Shown piece after piece: positions 9,000-17,321 of a DNA stretch of 64,000 nucleotides (position 1 is its first letter; each line of letters opens with the position of its first letter). Source of the stretch: Brevibacterium sediminis (GTDB lineage Bacteria; Actinomycetota; Actinomycetes; Actinomycetales; Brevibacteriaceae); NCBI RefSeq assembly GCF_013623905.1, contig NZ_JABKDD010000002.1, positions 186,001 to 250,000 of the forward strand, in the 5' to 3' direction. A program made the position numbers and the translations under genes. The notes under the pieces are model-generated. The model searched no databases, was not told the DNA's origin, and worked only from the letters and a program-made list of their open reading frames with translations.

Positions 9000-9464
9000 C
9001 TTCTTCGTATCCGTTCATCATCGTTGATGTCTTCGGCTTGGCTCCATTCTAATCCAGGAATAGAACAGAGTCTATAGTTCTGTACGATTTATTTGAGATA
9101 TTTTCCCTGTCTTGCTATTTTGTACTATTTGCACTGGTCAATGGGAGATCTCACTCGGAGTGCGATGTTTGACAATGATCGCTGGCGGCGACCAGAAGAA
9201 GGGGCTCTCACCTACGGTGTCGACGAAGTGGGCCGAGACTACTCCTCGCCACTGACGCGAGGACGCGGGGCCAGGGCCCCGCCACAGCCACGCAGGCAGC
9301 ACCCCGCCGCAGCCACGCAGGACCAGGACCCCGCCACAGCCACCCGGGCAGAACTCACGTCCCGCCACGGTCACGCTTGCGGAACTCACTTCCCGCCACA
9401 ATCAAGCGCGCGCAACCGACGCCCCGTCGTATCAACGAGCGCCTGCGCCGGCCCACAGCTCCAC
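9000..9464. other. Intergenic region: A+T-rich promoter zone and degenerate repeats
   Basis: No gene is supported. Bases 9030-9165 are markedly A+T-rich for this genome and probably hold the promoter of the leftward DUF222 gene; on the minus strand TAGAAT lies near 9047-9052. Bases 9240-9420 hold repeated GC-rich units. Confidence 0.6.
9257..9418. repeat. Degenerate tandem repeat array (about 5-6 units of 25-31 bp)
   Basis: On the minus strand each unit begins with GTGGCGGG or GCGGCGGG and tends to end with GCGTGGCT or GGGTGGCT. The first two units also share GTGAGTTC. Unit length and sequence drift too much for a CRISPR, and spacers are not unique. An 87-codon reading frame through it has only repeat-derived composition and is not called. 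Confidence 0.5.
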
Positions 9465-10124
9465 TCAGCTCTTCATATGAACGCGCTGTCCTTCGGGTCC
9501 GAACAGGCTGAGATACTCGACCCCGCCGTCATCGGCTCCCCCGAACCAGTGCGGAGTGCGCGTATCGAACTCTGCGGCCTCTCCAGCACTGAGAACCATC
9601 GTCCGGTCGCCGAGGATGAGGGTCAGGCGACCGCGGATCACATACACCCATTCGAATCCGGGGTGAGTCTTCAGCGCACCGAGCTTCGGTGTCTGCCGAC
9701 CGTCGACGATGTGCTTGAAGGCCTGTACTCCGATCGCTCCGCGGCTGAGCGGCAGGATCGTCTGATCGTGGAACTTCCGCGGGGAGATATGAATGCGCGG
9801 ATCGCCGATCGGCGGAGTCCCCACAAGCTCATCGAGCGGGAGCCCATAGACCCCAGCCAGCGGCAGCAGCAGCTCCAAACTCGGCTTGCGCTTCCCGGAT
9901 TCCAGGCGCGACAGTGTGCTCGTCGACATTCCGGCAAGCTCAGCCACCTCGTCGAGGGTGCGCCCCTGCTCCTGCCGCAGCCCTCGCAGGCGAGCGCCGA
10001 CACCCGCCAAAGACTGCCGGATAGCCTCCTGCGCCTCAACCGGGGCGGACCCATCGGAGAGGATCTCCGACATCCGACCCGTCGCATGAGCGGCGCGCTC
10101 CCCTGACTCTCTTGGCTCTTCCAT
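9465..10124 (-). CDS. XRE-family transcriptional regulator with C-terminal cupin domain
   Basis: DNA-binding regulator with a small-molecule-sensing cupin barrel. The helix-turn-helix lies at about residues 25-80 (LRGLRQEQGRTLDEVAELAG, then STSTLSRLESGKRKPSLE), and the cupin at about 135-210 (THPGFEWVYVIRGRLTLILG, then LSAGEAAEFDTRTPHWFG). The ATG at 10124 is preferred; a TTG six codons upstream is the alternative. It is divergent from the thioredoxin-reductase-like gene, and the shared 109-bp gap carries TTTGC/GCAAA half-sites, so it probably represses itself and its neighbour. Similar regulators control amino-acid, polyamine or sulfur metabolism; the ligand here is unknown. Confidence 0.88.
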   Translation of the reverse strand: MEEPRESGERAAHATGRMSEILSDGSAPVEAQEAIRQSLAGVGARLRGLRQEQGRTLDEVAELAGMSTSTLSRLESGKRKPSLELLLPLAGVYGLPLDELVGTPPIGDPRIHISPRKFHDQTILPLSRGAIGVQAFKHIVDGRQTPKLGALKTHPGFEWVYVIRGRLTLILGDRTMVLSAGEAAEFDTRTPHWFGGADDGGVEYLSLFGPEGQRVHMKS

Positions 10125-10142
10125 GCCCTCAGCATGACACAA

Positions 10143-10169
10143 TTTGCTGTTTCTGCAAACACGTTTGCA
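10143..10169. promoter_or_regulatory. Candidate operator of the XRE-cupin regulator
   Basis: TGCAAAC-AC-GTTTGCA is a 7-bp inverted repeat at 10154-10169. A further TTTGC half-site at 10143-10147 forms a second, wider dyad with the GCAAA at 10155-10159. It lies between divergent genes, just upstream of a TATACG-type -10 box for the rightward gene. Confidence 0.55.
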
Positions 10170-10233
10170 CTTTTATACGGGCTAGGAACACACTCGAATA
10201 GACGCCGACCATCCATCAGCACACAGGAGAATC

Positions 10234-11262
10234 ATGACCACCCAAACTGCACCCGTAAACTCCCAGCCAACTGCGCCCGACTCGTCGGCCGAATCCGCGC
10301 AGGATTCCTTCGATGTCGCCGTCATCGGCGGTGGGGCAGGCGGCCTCGCCGCATCGATCGCCCTGGCCAGGTCTCTGCGATCCGTCGTCGTCATCGACGC
10401 AGGCCAGCTGCGCAATTCCTCAAGCGCACACGCGCACAACGTCCTCGGCCACGAAGGCATCAGGCCCCAGGATCTCGTGGCGAAAGGCCGCGCCGAGGCC
10501 AAAGAGTACGGCGTTGCCTTCATCGATGCGACCGTGCAGCAAGCACGCACGATCGATTCGGAACCCCACCCCGCCGAGGCGGCTCCGCGGTATCGATTCG
10601 AACTGACCACCTCGGCGGGGGTCGATGTCAGGGTCCGACGCATCATCATCGCCACCGGTTTGAGCGACGAACTTCCGGACATCCCGGGTCTCGCGGAAGG
10701 CTGGGGCGACACCGTCCTGCACTGCCCCTACTGCCACGGCTTCGAGGTGCGCGGGCAGCGCATCGGGGTCATCGGCACAACGGCCATGTCATACCACCAG
10801 GCGATGCTGTTCTCCCAGCTCAGCGACCACGTCAGCTTCATCCGGCACAACGCTCCCGCCCCTGATTCCGAACAGACGGCAATGCTCGATACGCTCGGCA
10901 TCGAGTTCATCGATTCCACCGTCACCGAGGTGGCCCGCACCGAGTCCGACACCGTCGTTTCACTGGCGGCCGCCGAATCCGCGGACGGAGCGGAATCGCT
11001 TACCTTCGACGCGCTCACCGTCGGTGCGTATGGTCGAGCAAATGCCGACCTGTTCGCCCAGCTCGGAGGCGAGGTCGTCGCTCACCCGAGCGGGATGGGC
11101 ACCTATATTCCGACGCAGATGGCCGGACAGACCGATGTGCCCGGCGTCTGGGCGGTCGGCAACAGCGCAGACGTGTCGGCGATGGTCGTGGCCAGCACAG
11201 CCAGCGGGGTGATGGCCGGCGCTCATGTCAACGCCGATCTCATCATGGAGCGGCTCCGCTGA
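10234..11262 (+). CDS. Thioredoxin-reductase-like FAD/NAD(P) oxidoreductase with CPYC redox site
   Basis: Class II pyridine nucleotide-disulfide oxidoreductase homologue of 342 residues. An FAD-binding dinucleotide fold GGGAGG is at residues 32-37 after about 25 variable residues. The redox-active pair is C164-P-Y-C167 in HCPYCHGFEVRGQ, where bona fide thioredoxin reductases have CATC. A second nucleotide-binding region follows (RIGVIGTTAMSYHQAM) but its glycine motif is degenerate (GTTAMS). The C-terminal FAD segment is VPGVWAVGNSADVSAMV. This CPYC subgroup includes enzymes acting on small dithiols rather than thioredoxin, so the substrate is open. The ATG follows AGGAGA. A copy of the CGCCGAGGCGGC word sits in a surface-loop position (PAEAAPR). 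Confidence 0.85.
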   Translation: MTTQTAPVNSQPTAPDSSAESAQDSFDVAVIGGGAGGLAASIALARSLRSVVVIDAGQLRNSSSAHAHNVLGHEGIRPQDLVAKGRAEAKEYGVAFIDATVQQARTIDSEPHPAEAAPRYRFELTTSAGVDVRVRRIIIATGLSDELPDIPGLAEGWGDTVLHCPYCHGFEVRGQRIGVIGTTAMSYHQAMLFSQLSDHVSFIRHNAPAPDSEQTAMLDTLGIEFIDSTVTEVARTESDTVVSLAAAESADGAESLTFDALTVGAYGRANADLFAQLGGEVVAHPSGMGTYIPTQMAGQTDVPGVWAVGNSADVSAMVVASTASGVMAGAHVNADLIMERLR

Positions 11263-11270
11263 GACGTGCA

Positions 11271-11319
11271 CGCAGCGGACACATGTCAGCCCAGCGAGCC
11301 GGGTTGCGTGTGCGCTGCG
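11271..11319. terminator. Possible imperfect hairpin between two convergent genes
   Basis: CGCAGCGGACACA at 11271-11283 is nearly complementary to TGTGCGCTGCG at 11309-11319. It sits in the gap between the oxidoreductase and the universal stress protein gene. The loop is long and the stem has a bulge, so this is tentative. Confidence 0.35.
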
Positions 11320-11328
11320 GTCAAGCCC

Positions 11329-11724
11329 TCAGTGCGCGGCTTTGACGCACAGCACCGGGGCTTCGGCGTCGAGGATGACCTTCTGAATCGTCGACCCGAG
11401 CAGAAACTTCCCGACCGGGGTGCGCTTCCGGGTTCCGAGCACGATCAGTTCGGCTCCCACCTCGTTGGCGGTGTCGAGGATCTGTTCGGCCGGGTCGTAC
11501 TCGCTGCCCAAGGTCAGTACGCGGAATTCGACGTCCGCCCTGGTCAGGTAGTTGTTGACCGATTTGAGCTCCCCTTCGCCGAGGCGGTAGGAGTCGCTGC
11601 GCTGCGCCGACCGTGACGCATTGACGACGACGAGCTCCTTGCCGTCCTTCTTCGCCTGCGCGATGCCGGCATCGAGAGCAGCGTGTCCGGCGGGATTGTT
11701 GACGTAACCGACGAGTACTGTCAT
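11329..11724 (-). CDS. Universal stress protein (UspA family)
   Basis: Single-domain cytosolic Usp of 131 residues. It opens with the canonical strand MTVLVGYVNNPAGHAALDAG and ends with GTRKRTPVGKFLLGSTIQKV followed by APVLCVK, which is the GxRx...GSxxxxV ATP-binding signature of ATP-type Usp proteins. Such proteins are induced under stress or starvation and bind ATP. The start is preceded by GAAGGTGAAAA. It lies downstream of the APC permease on the same strand, 169 bp apart, and may or may not be co-transcribed. Confidence 0.9.
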   Translation of the reverse strand: MTVLVGYVNNPAGHAALDAGIAQAKKDGKELVVVNASRSAQRSDSYRLGEGELKSVNNYLTRADVEFRVLTLGSEYDPAEQILDTANEVGAELIVLGTRKRTPVGKFLLGSTIQKVILDAEAPVLCVKAAH

Positions 11725-11893
11725 TTTTCACCTTCGTTGGATTGAGCTGTACAGATCCGAGCGCGCAGGTCGGGAACCCACCGTCCCAGCATATCGAGCG
11801 ATGCAGACATGGGTCGGCGAGCGGCGACTCCGTACCGGGAATGGACGACATCGTCCCGGAGAAGTGCAGCACCGCCTCGGCGAGGGGATGAGC

Positions 11894-13327
11894 TCACGAC
11901 AGCTCTTCGGGATTGCGGAATCGGGTGCTCGTGCCCTTCGTCGAACGGTTCCAGAACCAGGTCACGGCCCACAGGACGACACCGATGCCGACGAGCGCCG
12001 CCGCGATCTGATACTGGATGAGCTCATCGAGACGGGCCCACGGACCGACGAGGAACACGCAGGTGATGACGCCGATCCACGGCAGAATCGTCGGTGCCTT
12101 GAAGTGTTCGGCATTGCCGGACTTGTCCTTGCGCAGGATGAGCACGGCGACGTTGACGACGGCGAACACTGCCAACAGCAGCAGCGAGGTGGTGCCGCCC
12201 AGGGACGCGGTCACCGTCTCGGGCAGGATCGTGGACACGAAGAAGATGAGCGCGAAGGCGATCAGCGTCGTGAAGATGATCGACACCCACGGCGAGCGGC
12301 GTCCGGCCAAGACCTTCGCGAACACGGGCGGGAGCACGTTCTGCTTGGCCATTCCGTAGAGCAGACGGCTGGCCATGAGCATGTTGATCAGGGCCGAGTT
12401 CGCAACGGCGAACATCGTCATGAATGGGAAGATCGTATCGATCGGCAGGCCCGGAGCACCCTCCCGGACGACCTCGAGCAGCGGCGTCTCGCTCTCGGTG
12501 AGCACGCCGATGGGCACTGCTGCGACGGTGACCAGGGAGACGAGGACGTAGATGATGCCGGTGATCGTCAGACCAGAGAGCATGATCTTCGGGAAGATCC
12601 GTGGATCCTTCGTCTCCTCGACCATGTTGACCGAATCCTCGAAGCCGACCATGGAGAAGAAGGCGAGCGCAGTGGCACCGGTGACCGCGAGGAAGACGCT
12701 CTTGTCGCCCTCGGTCTCGAAGATCATCACGCGTGAGAAGTCGGCGTCACCCGAACCGAGTGCGAAGAAGCCGACGACGATGACCAGCAGCAGACCGCTC
12801 AGCTCGATGAGGGTGAGGACGACGTTGAACCATACGCTCTCGCCGACTCCGCGGAGGTTGATGAGCGCGATGAGAGTGAGGAACGCCAGCGCAATCCACA
12901 TCACCCCTGTGCCGGAGACGTCCCAACCGAAGCCAGCCACGAGGTTCGCCGCGAAGACATTCGACGCCGTCGATGCCGAGGTGATTCCGGAGCTGAGGAC
13001 GGCGAAGGCGACGAGGAACGTCACGAAGTGGATTCCGAACGCCTTGTGCGTATAGAGCGCTGCACCCGCAGCCTGCGGATACTTCGTCACGAGTTCCATA
13101 TAGGAGAAGGCGGTGATCAGCGCGATGAGGAAGGCGAGGATCACCGGTGCCCAACCGGCACCGCCGACCTGCCCAGCCACCTTGCCCGTCAGAGCATAGA
13201 CGCCGGTTCCGAGGATGTCACCGACGATGAACAGAAGCAGCAGCTTCGGCCCCATGACCCGCTTGAGGGTCTCGGGCTGGTGTCCGTCACCGGGGTCGAT
13301 TGTCGTCGTGGGTTCTTTGTCGCTCAC
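11894..13327 (-). CDS. APC superfamily amino acid permease
   Basis: Integral membrane amino-acid transporter with about 12 helices over 477 residues. The GTG start at 13327 is chosen because GGAGGAA precedes it by 5 nt; an in-frame extension to 13372 lacks a ribosome-binding site. Helix 1 has the APC substrate signature GDILGTGVYALTGKVAG, followed by PVILAFLIALITAFSYMELV. The protein is of the YkbA/SteT/cationic-type APC group: short soluble N-terminus, no C-terminal regulatory domain. Substrate cannot be read from sequence. It is monocistronic, or transcribed with the universal stress gene downstream. Confidence 0.9.
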   Translation of the reverse strand: MSDKEPTTTIDPGDGHQPETLKRVMGPKLLLLFIVGDILGTGVYALTGKVAGQVGGAGWAPVILAFLIALITAFSYMELVTKYPQAAGAALYTHKAFGIHFVTFLVAFAVLSSGITSASTASNVFAANLVAGFGWDVSGTGVMWIALAFLTLIALINLRGVGESVWFNVVLTLIELSGLLLVIVVGFFALGSGDADFSRVMIFETEGDKSVFLAVTGATALAFFSMVGFEDSVNMVEETKDPRIFPKIMLSGLTITGIIYVLVSLVTVAAVPIGVLTESETPLLEVVREGAPGLPIDTIFPFMTMFAVANSALINMLMASRLLYGMAKQNVLPPVFAKVLAGRRSPWVSIIFTTLIAFALIFFVSTILPETVTASLGGTTSLLLLAVFAVVNVAVLILRKDKSGNAEHFKAPTILPWIGVITCVFLVGPWARLDELIQYQIAAALVGIGVVLWAVTWFWNRSTKGTSTRFRNPEELS

Positions 13328-13432
13328 GATTCCTCCGTGTCCAATGCGGCGGCTGTGCCGCATACCTGGCAACCCTGACTGTGGTCAGAGCCTCGCCTAG
13401 TATGCCTCAGTCACGAGCGTGACACACAAGCT

Positions 13433-14134
13433 TCAGTTCCGAACCACCGTGAGAAACGCGGAGAACAGGGCCTTCGAATCACGTTCGCTCTCCGGCCCGA
13501 GCTCCATCGCTTCTTCCAACAGGGTATCTTTATCGAACCCCAAAGTCTGCAGTTTCTCCGCATCCCAGCGCTCGATGTTCGCCCGCGTCGACTCCGGGTG
13601 GAACTGCGTCCCCCACGCCCTGCCGACCCGGAACGCCTGGAATTCGCAGGCCTCGCTCCTGGCGAGCAGGGTCGCCTCCTCGGGGAGGGCGACGATGCGG
13701 TCGACATGGCTTTCGACGAACGAGGTCCGTGGCCGGATCGCGGAGAACACCGGGTCCGCGGCCGCCTCGGCGGTGGTGTCGATCCGCGTGTATCCCTTCT
13801 CCGGCGCCCCGGTCCGAGCCTGCACATCGCCCCCGATGACGTGGGCGATGAGCTGCCCGCCGAGGCAGATCCCGAACTGCGGCAGATCCGTGGCCAGGGC
13901 ATGGCGGACGAGTTCGGCCTCATCGGCCAACCACGGGGCCCGGTCCGTCTCATCGGGCATGTACCCGCCGCCGAGCATGATGAGCCCGTCATAGCCATCG
14001 AGCTCCGAGGGCCCGGGCAGGGGTGAGACCCCGCCGATGCGCAGATCGAACTCGACGTTCTCGCTGATCATCCACCGTGTCAGCAGCCCCGGCTGGGACT
14101 CGATGTCATTGACGATGACGAGCAGCCGCGTCAT
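13433..14134 (-). CDS. Class I glutamine amidotransferase domain protein (GMP-synthase-like / gamma-Glu hydrolase-like)
   Basis: Stand-alone class I glutamine amidotransferase of 233 residues. The nucleophile is Cys90 in GICLGGQ and the catalytic dyad His179-x-Glu181 is in GTQFHPE. Members of this group are annotated as GMP synthase-like, but without an ATP-pyrophosphatase partner they may instead hydrolyse gamma-glutamyl bonds. Its ATG overlaps the stop of the M19 dipeptidase gene by 4 bp (ATGA), so the two are translationally coupled. That suggests a joint job in degrading glutamyl or dipeptide substrates; the function is an inference. Confidence 0.82.
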   Translation of the reverse strand: MTRLLVIVNDIESQPGLLTRWMISENVEFDLRIGGVSPLPGPSELDGYDGLIMLGGGYMPDETDRAPWLADEAELVRHALATDLPQFGICLGGQLIAHVIGGDVQARTGAPEKGYTRIDTTAEAAADPVFSAIRPRTSFVESHVDRIVALPEEATLLARSEACEFQAFRVGRAWGTQFHPESTRANIERWDAEKLQTLGFDKDTLLEEAMELGPESERDSKALFSAFLTVVRN

Positions 14135-15357
14135 GATTCCGCCCCCGCCGAGGCGGCCGAACCATTGCCTGCGGACCCGACGTTGCCGCCGCCGTTCACC
14201 GTCGCCGAGGCGGCCGTGCCGTTGGCCGCGGAACCGGCGTTGGCCGCGGACGGTGCGTCGACCGCCGAGCCGAGGAACGCCGTGTACGCATCCTCGTGCG
14301 CGTCGAGGACGCGCATCGCATTGTCGAAGCCGATCTTGCGCAGGTCGGTCTGCGACCAGCCGCGCGAGGCGAGCTCGGCGAACAGGTTCGGATACTGGCC
14401 GGCATCACCGAGTCCGGTCGGCAGCTCATCGACTCCGCAGATGTCGCCGCCCAGTCCGATGTGGTCGATGCCGATCCGTTCGCGAACGTAATCGCAGTGG
14501 TCGGCGACCTGGGCCACGGTCACCTCGGGGGCGGTTCCCTGTTCTCCGGCGTCGACCCATTCGCGGCGGGCGTTCGAGACGAACGAGGGCACGAACGTCA
14601 TCATCGCCACTCCCCCGTTGTCGGGCACGCGGTCCAAGACGTCGTCCGGGATGTTGCGCGGGTGCGGGTTGAGACCGTACGCGCAGGAGTGGGTGAAGAG
14701 GACCGGCAGGGTGCTCTGGTCCAGCGACTGGTGCATGACGGTGGGCGCGACGTGGGAGAGGTCGAGGATCATGCCGATCCGGTTCATCTCCGCCACGACC
14801 TCACGTCCGAAGACGCTCAAGCCGCCGTGGACCGGTTCGTCCGTGGCCGAGTCGGCCCAGGAATGAGTGGTCGACCACGTCAGAGTCATATAGCGGGCCC
14901 CGGCGCGGGCGTACGACCGCAGCACGGCGAGGGATTCGTCGATCTGCTGACCGCCTTCGACGCCCATGAGGGAAGCGACCTTGCCGGCTGCGCGAGCCGC
15001 ACGGACGTCGGCGGCGGTACGGGCGAAGGCAAGTCGTTCGGGGTAGGCGGTGACGACACGCTGGACCGCGTCGATCTGCTCCCATGTGGCCTTGATCGCG
15101 TCGGCGCCGGTGATCGAGGAATGAACGTAGACGGACCAGTACTGCGCGGCCACGTGTCCGGCCGCCAGCTGATCCATCGTGGTGAACGGCGAGACGGCCG
15201 GGTCGTTGAGCCCCTCCACGCTGTAGTCGCGTTCCTCGCGCAGGTACCAGGCGAGGTCGTTGTGTCCGTCGAAGACGTCGACGGCGGGTGCGGATGCTGC
15301 GTCTGGTGCGGATTCGGTGTCGGGTCCGGCTGCGGAGGCTGTGTTGGGTGCGGTCAT
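14131..15357 (-). CDS. Membrane dipeptidase family (peptidase M19, renal-dipeptidase-like)
   Basis: Zinc amidohydrolase-fold dipeptidase, 408 residues. The first metal motif is DGHNDLAW near residue 30; further ligands lie in LMGVEGGQ, LDLSHVAPTVM, THSCAYGLNPHPRNI and GLGGDICG. M19 enzymes cleave dipeptides, often with D-residues at the C-terminal side, which fits cell-wall peptide catabolism. GGAAGGA precedes the ATG at 15357. The C-terminal 40 residues are an Ala/Gly/Asn tract encoded around two GCCGAGGCGGCC-type words and look like a recent extension. It is co-transcribed with the downstream amidotransferase (4-bp overlap) and probably with the DUF819 gene upstream (112-bp gap). Confidence 0.9.
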   Translation of the reverse strand: MTAPNTASAAGPDTESAPDAASAPAVDVFDGHNDLAWYLREERDYSVEGLNDPAVSPFTTMDQLAAGHVAAQYWSVYVHSSITGADAIKATWEQIDAVQRVVTAYPERLAFARTAADVRAARAAGKVASLMGVEGGQQIDESLAVLRSYARAGARYMTLTWSTTHSWADSATDEPVHGGLSVFGREVVAEMNRIGMILDLSHVAPTVMHQSLDQSTLPVLFTHSCAYGLNPHPRNIPDDVLDRVPDNGGVAMMTFVPSFVSNARREWVDAGEQGTAPEVTVAQVADHCDYVRERIGIDHIGLGGDICGVDELPTGLGDAGQYPNLFAELASRGWSQTDLRKIGFDNAMRVLDAHEDAYTAFLGSAVDAPSAANAGSAANGTAASATVNGGGNVGSAGNGSAASAGAES

Positions 15358-15469
15358 GGTCGGGTCCTTCCGGTCGGGCGGATTGGGTCGGTGCAGGGGT
15401 GCACGCACGGAACGGTACTCCCGCGATGGGGAGGTCGGCCGCCTCGGCGAGGTGGGGTCGGTTCGTTCA

Positions 15470-16627
15470 TCATGCCAGCCCGGACAGGATCTGGGCCGAC
15501 CACAGGCCGAGGAACGTGCCGAGGAACGTTCCCATGAGCGCGAACAGCACACCGACGGGGACGAGCTGTCGGTTGAAGGCTCCCGCAACGACCGGCGCCG
15601 AGGCGATTCCGCCGATGTTCGCGGTGCTGGCCACGGCGATGCTGAAGAGCTCGGTGCGGGTGAGCTTGGCGTAGATGAGCATGATGGCGATGTGGACGAG
15701 GAGGACGATGATGCCCGCCACCAGGTAGAGCGGCGCTTCGGCCAGGGAGGTGAAGTCCGAGCCCGAGGCTATGATGCCGATGATGAGGTAGAGCAGGATC
15801 GTCGCGAGCTCATTGGATCCGGCGGTCTTGCCGAACCGAGTCGAACCGATGGCGAGCCCGAGGACGCTGACGATGAGGATCGTCCACGCGGTGCCGTCGA
15901 TGACCGCTCCGACCTCGGGCAGCAGTTCGCCGAGGCGGATCGCCAAGGCCGAGGCCAACAGTGCGAATCCGATGAGTCCGAAGATCGACGACAGCGTCAT
16001 CGGCTTCTCCTCCTCGGCCGAGACTCTGTCGGTGAAATCGAGCTTCGACATATCGGCCTTCGTCCACTTGTCGAACTTGTCGGAGACTGTGACGGAGGAG
16101 AAGATGAGCAGCAGCCAGAAGGAGTAGAGCACTGTGTCGACGATGAGGACGTAGCCGAACACGTTCTCGGGTGCCTGGAGGACCTCCTGCACCGCGACCA
16201 TGTTCGCCGAACCACCCGTCCACGAGGCGTTGAGAGCGCCGAGGGCCTTCCACGCTTCCGGGTCGAGGCTGGAGTGCAGGATGAGGTAGCTGATGATGAA
16301 GCCGATGATGATGCTCGCCGCGGTCACCGCAAAGGTGAGCAGCAGTTTGGGCCCGAGCTTGATGATCTGCCGGATATCGCACTTGAACAGCATGAGCAGG
16401 ATCATCGCGGGCAGCATCACCTCGCGCAGGGTGTCGCCGACCACGGTGATGTCTCCACCGTCGTGGTCGAAGACGCCGAACGTGTTGAGCAGCGCCGCCA
16501 CGATGTAGAGGATGACGAAGCCGGGCACATATTTGAGGAGCTTGAAGCGCCCGCTCCGGTCCGCGACGACGAGCGCTGCGGAGATCGCCAGAAGCAGGCT
16601 GATTAATAGAAAACCGTCCGTGATCAC
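15470..16627 (-). CDS. DUF819 family integral membrane protein
   Basis: Polytopic membrane protein of 385 residues with about 10 hydrophobic helices and the DUF819 pattern (VAVQEVLQAPENVFGYVLIVDT; NATIGGIA-like segment STANIGGIASAPVVAGAFN near the end; final helices GVLFALMGTFLGTFLGL). The GTG at 16627 is chosen because GAGGAA lies 9 nt upstream. DUF819 proteins are uncharacterised and are thought to be transporters. The position ahead of the M19 dipeptidase and amidotransferase genes suggests a role in moving their substrate or product, which is inference. Confidence 0.82.
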   Translation of the reverse strand: MITDGFLLISLLLAISAALVVADRSGRFKLLKYVPGFVILYIVAALLNTFGVFDHDGGDITVVGDTLREVMLPAMILLMLFKCDIRQIIKLGPKLLLTFAVTAASIIIGFIISYLILHSSLDPEAWKALGALNASWTGGSANMVAVQEVLQAPENVFGYVLIVDTVLYSFWLLLIFSSVTVSDKFDKWTKADMSKLDFTDRVSAEEEKPMTLSSIFGLIGFALLASALAIRLGELLPEVGAVIDGTAWTILIVSVLGLAIGSTRFGKTAGSNELATILLYLIIGIIASGSDFTSLAEAPLYLVAGIIVLLVHIAIMLIYAKLTRTELFSIAVASTANIGGIASAPVVAGAFNRQLVPVGVLFALMGTFLGTFLGLWSAQILSGLA

Positions 16628-16847
16628 TAACGACACTTCCTCATTGAATACGTCCATCCCGGCAGAGGCAGAGCCGACGGTGCCGCAGCTGGCTGCGCCG
16701 CACGGCGCGGATGGCAGCAGCACCGGTTGGGCCAGTGGCAGAGCCACGGGCGGCACCGAGGATGCCTCCGGGATGGAGCAATGTGCAGTTGTCGATCGGA
16801 TCCGGTCCGGTGAGGGCCCGGGCAATCGGGGTGGTCGAAGGCGCTGC

Positions 16848-17156
16848 CTAAGCGGTGACCTCGCGGTACTTCTTCGCGGCGTTGTTCACTGCTGTGATCA
16901 GCGCCTTCTGCGAGGATCCGTGGTAGCGGCGCTGGATGCGCTCTATCAGTCGACCAGGGTCCGTGATGTCGGCATCGACGAACAGGCTCCGAATGAAGTT
17001 CCGGGTCAGAGCCAACGTCGCCGTGCAGTCCACATCGAGAATTCGGTGGGGGTCCGGCTGGATCTCGAATGCCACGTAGAACAGACCGAACTGGTTGGTG
17101 ATCGGGTTGTTCGACGGAGCCTTCGCTTCGCCTGTGAGGTAGATCGTATCGGACAT
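16848..17156 (-). CDS. DUF3870 domain protein
   Basis: Small cytosolic protein of 102 residues (YLTGEAKAPSNNPITNQFG, then VDCTATLALTRNFIRSLFVD and a basic C-terminus RIQRRYHGSSQKALITAVNN). The pattern matches DUF3870, a family of unknown function often found beside transporters and hydrolases of amino-acid or dipeptide metabolism. It is on the same strand as, and 220 bp upstream of, the DUF819 gene. The start codon is preceded by TAGTCT 8 nt upstream, so it may be translated from a nearly leaderless mRNA, although GGTGG could also serve as a ribosome-binding site. Confidence 0.78.
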   Translation of the reverse strand: MSDTIYLTGEAKAPSNNPITNQFGLFYVAFEIQPDPHRILDVDCTATLALTRNFIRSLFVDADITDPGRLIERIQRRYHGSSQKALITAVNNAAKKYREVTA

Positions 17157-17321
17157 CGCCCACCAGACTACCCCACGGCTCTCGGCGCCAAGACCGGTCC
17201 GAAAGCAGCCGGGGCGCTCCCAGAGCGGCCGCGAGTCGCCCGGCAGGCGACGACTGCCGCCGGGGACATTCGTCAGGCGAAAGGCGAGTTCCCATCGACG
17301 GCAGTCGAACGCAGTGGACGC

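Noticed and set aside
9257-9418. Possible CRISPR array
   Set aside because: Units differ in length and sequence, there are no unique spacers of constant size and no cas genes in the window.
9093-10106. A 337-codon open frame opposite the XRE-cupin gene
   Set aside because: Covers repeats and the complement of a well-supported regulator; no domain is visible.
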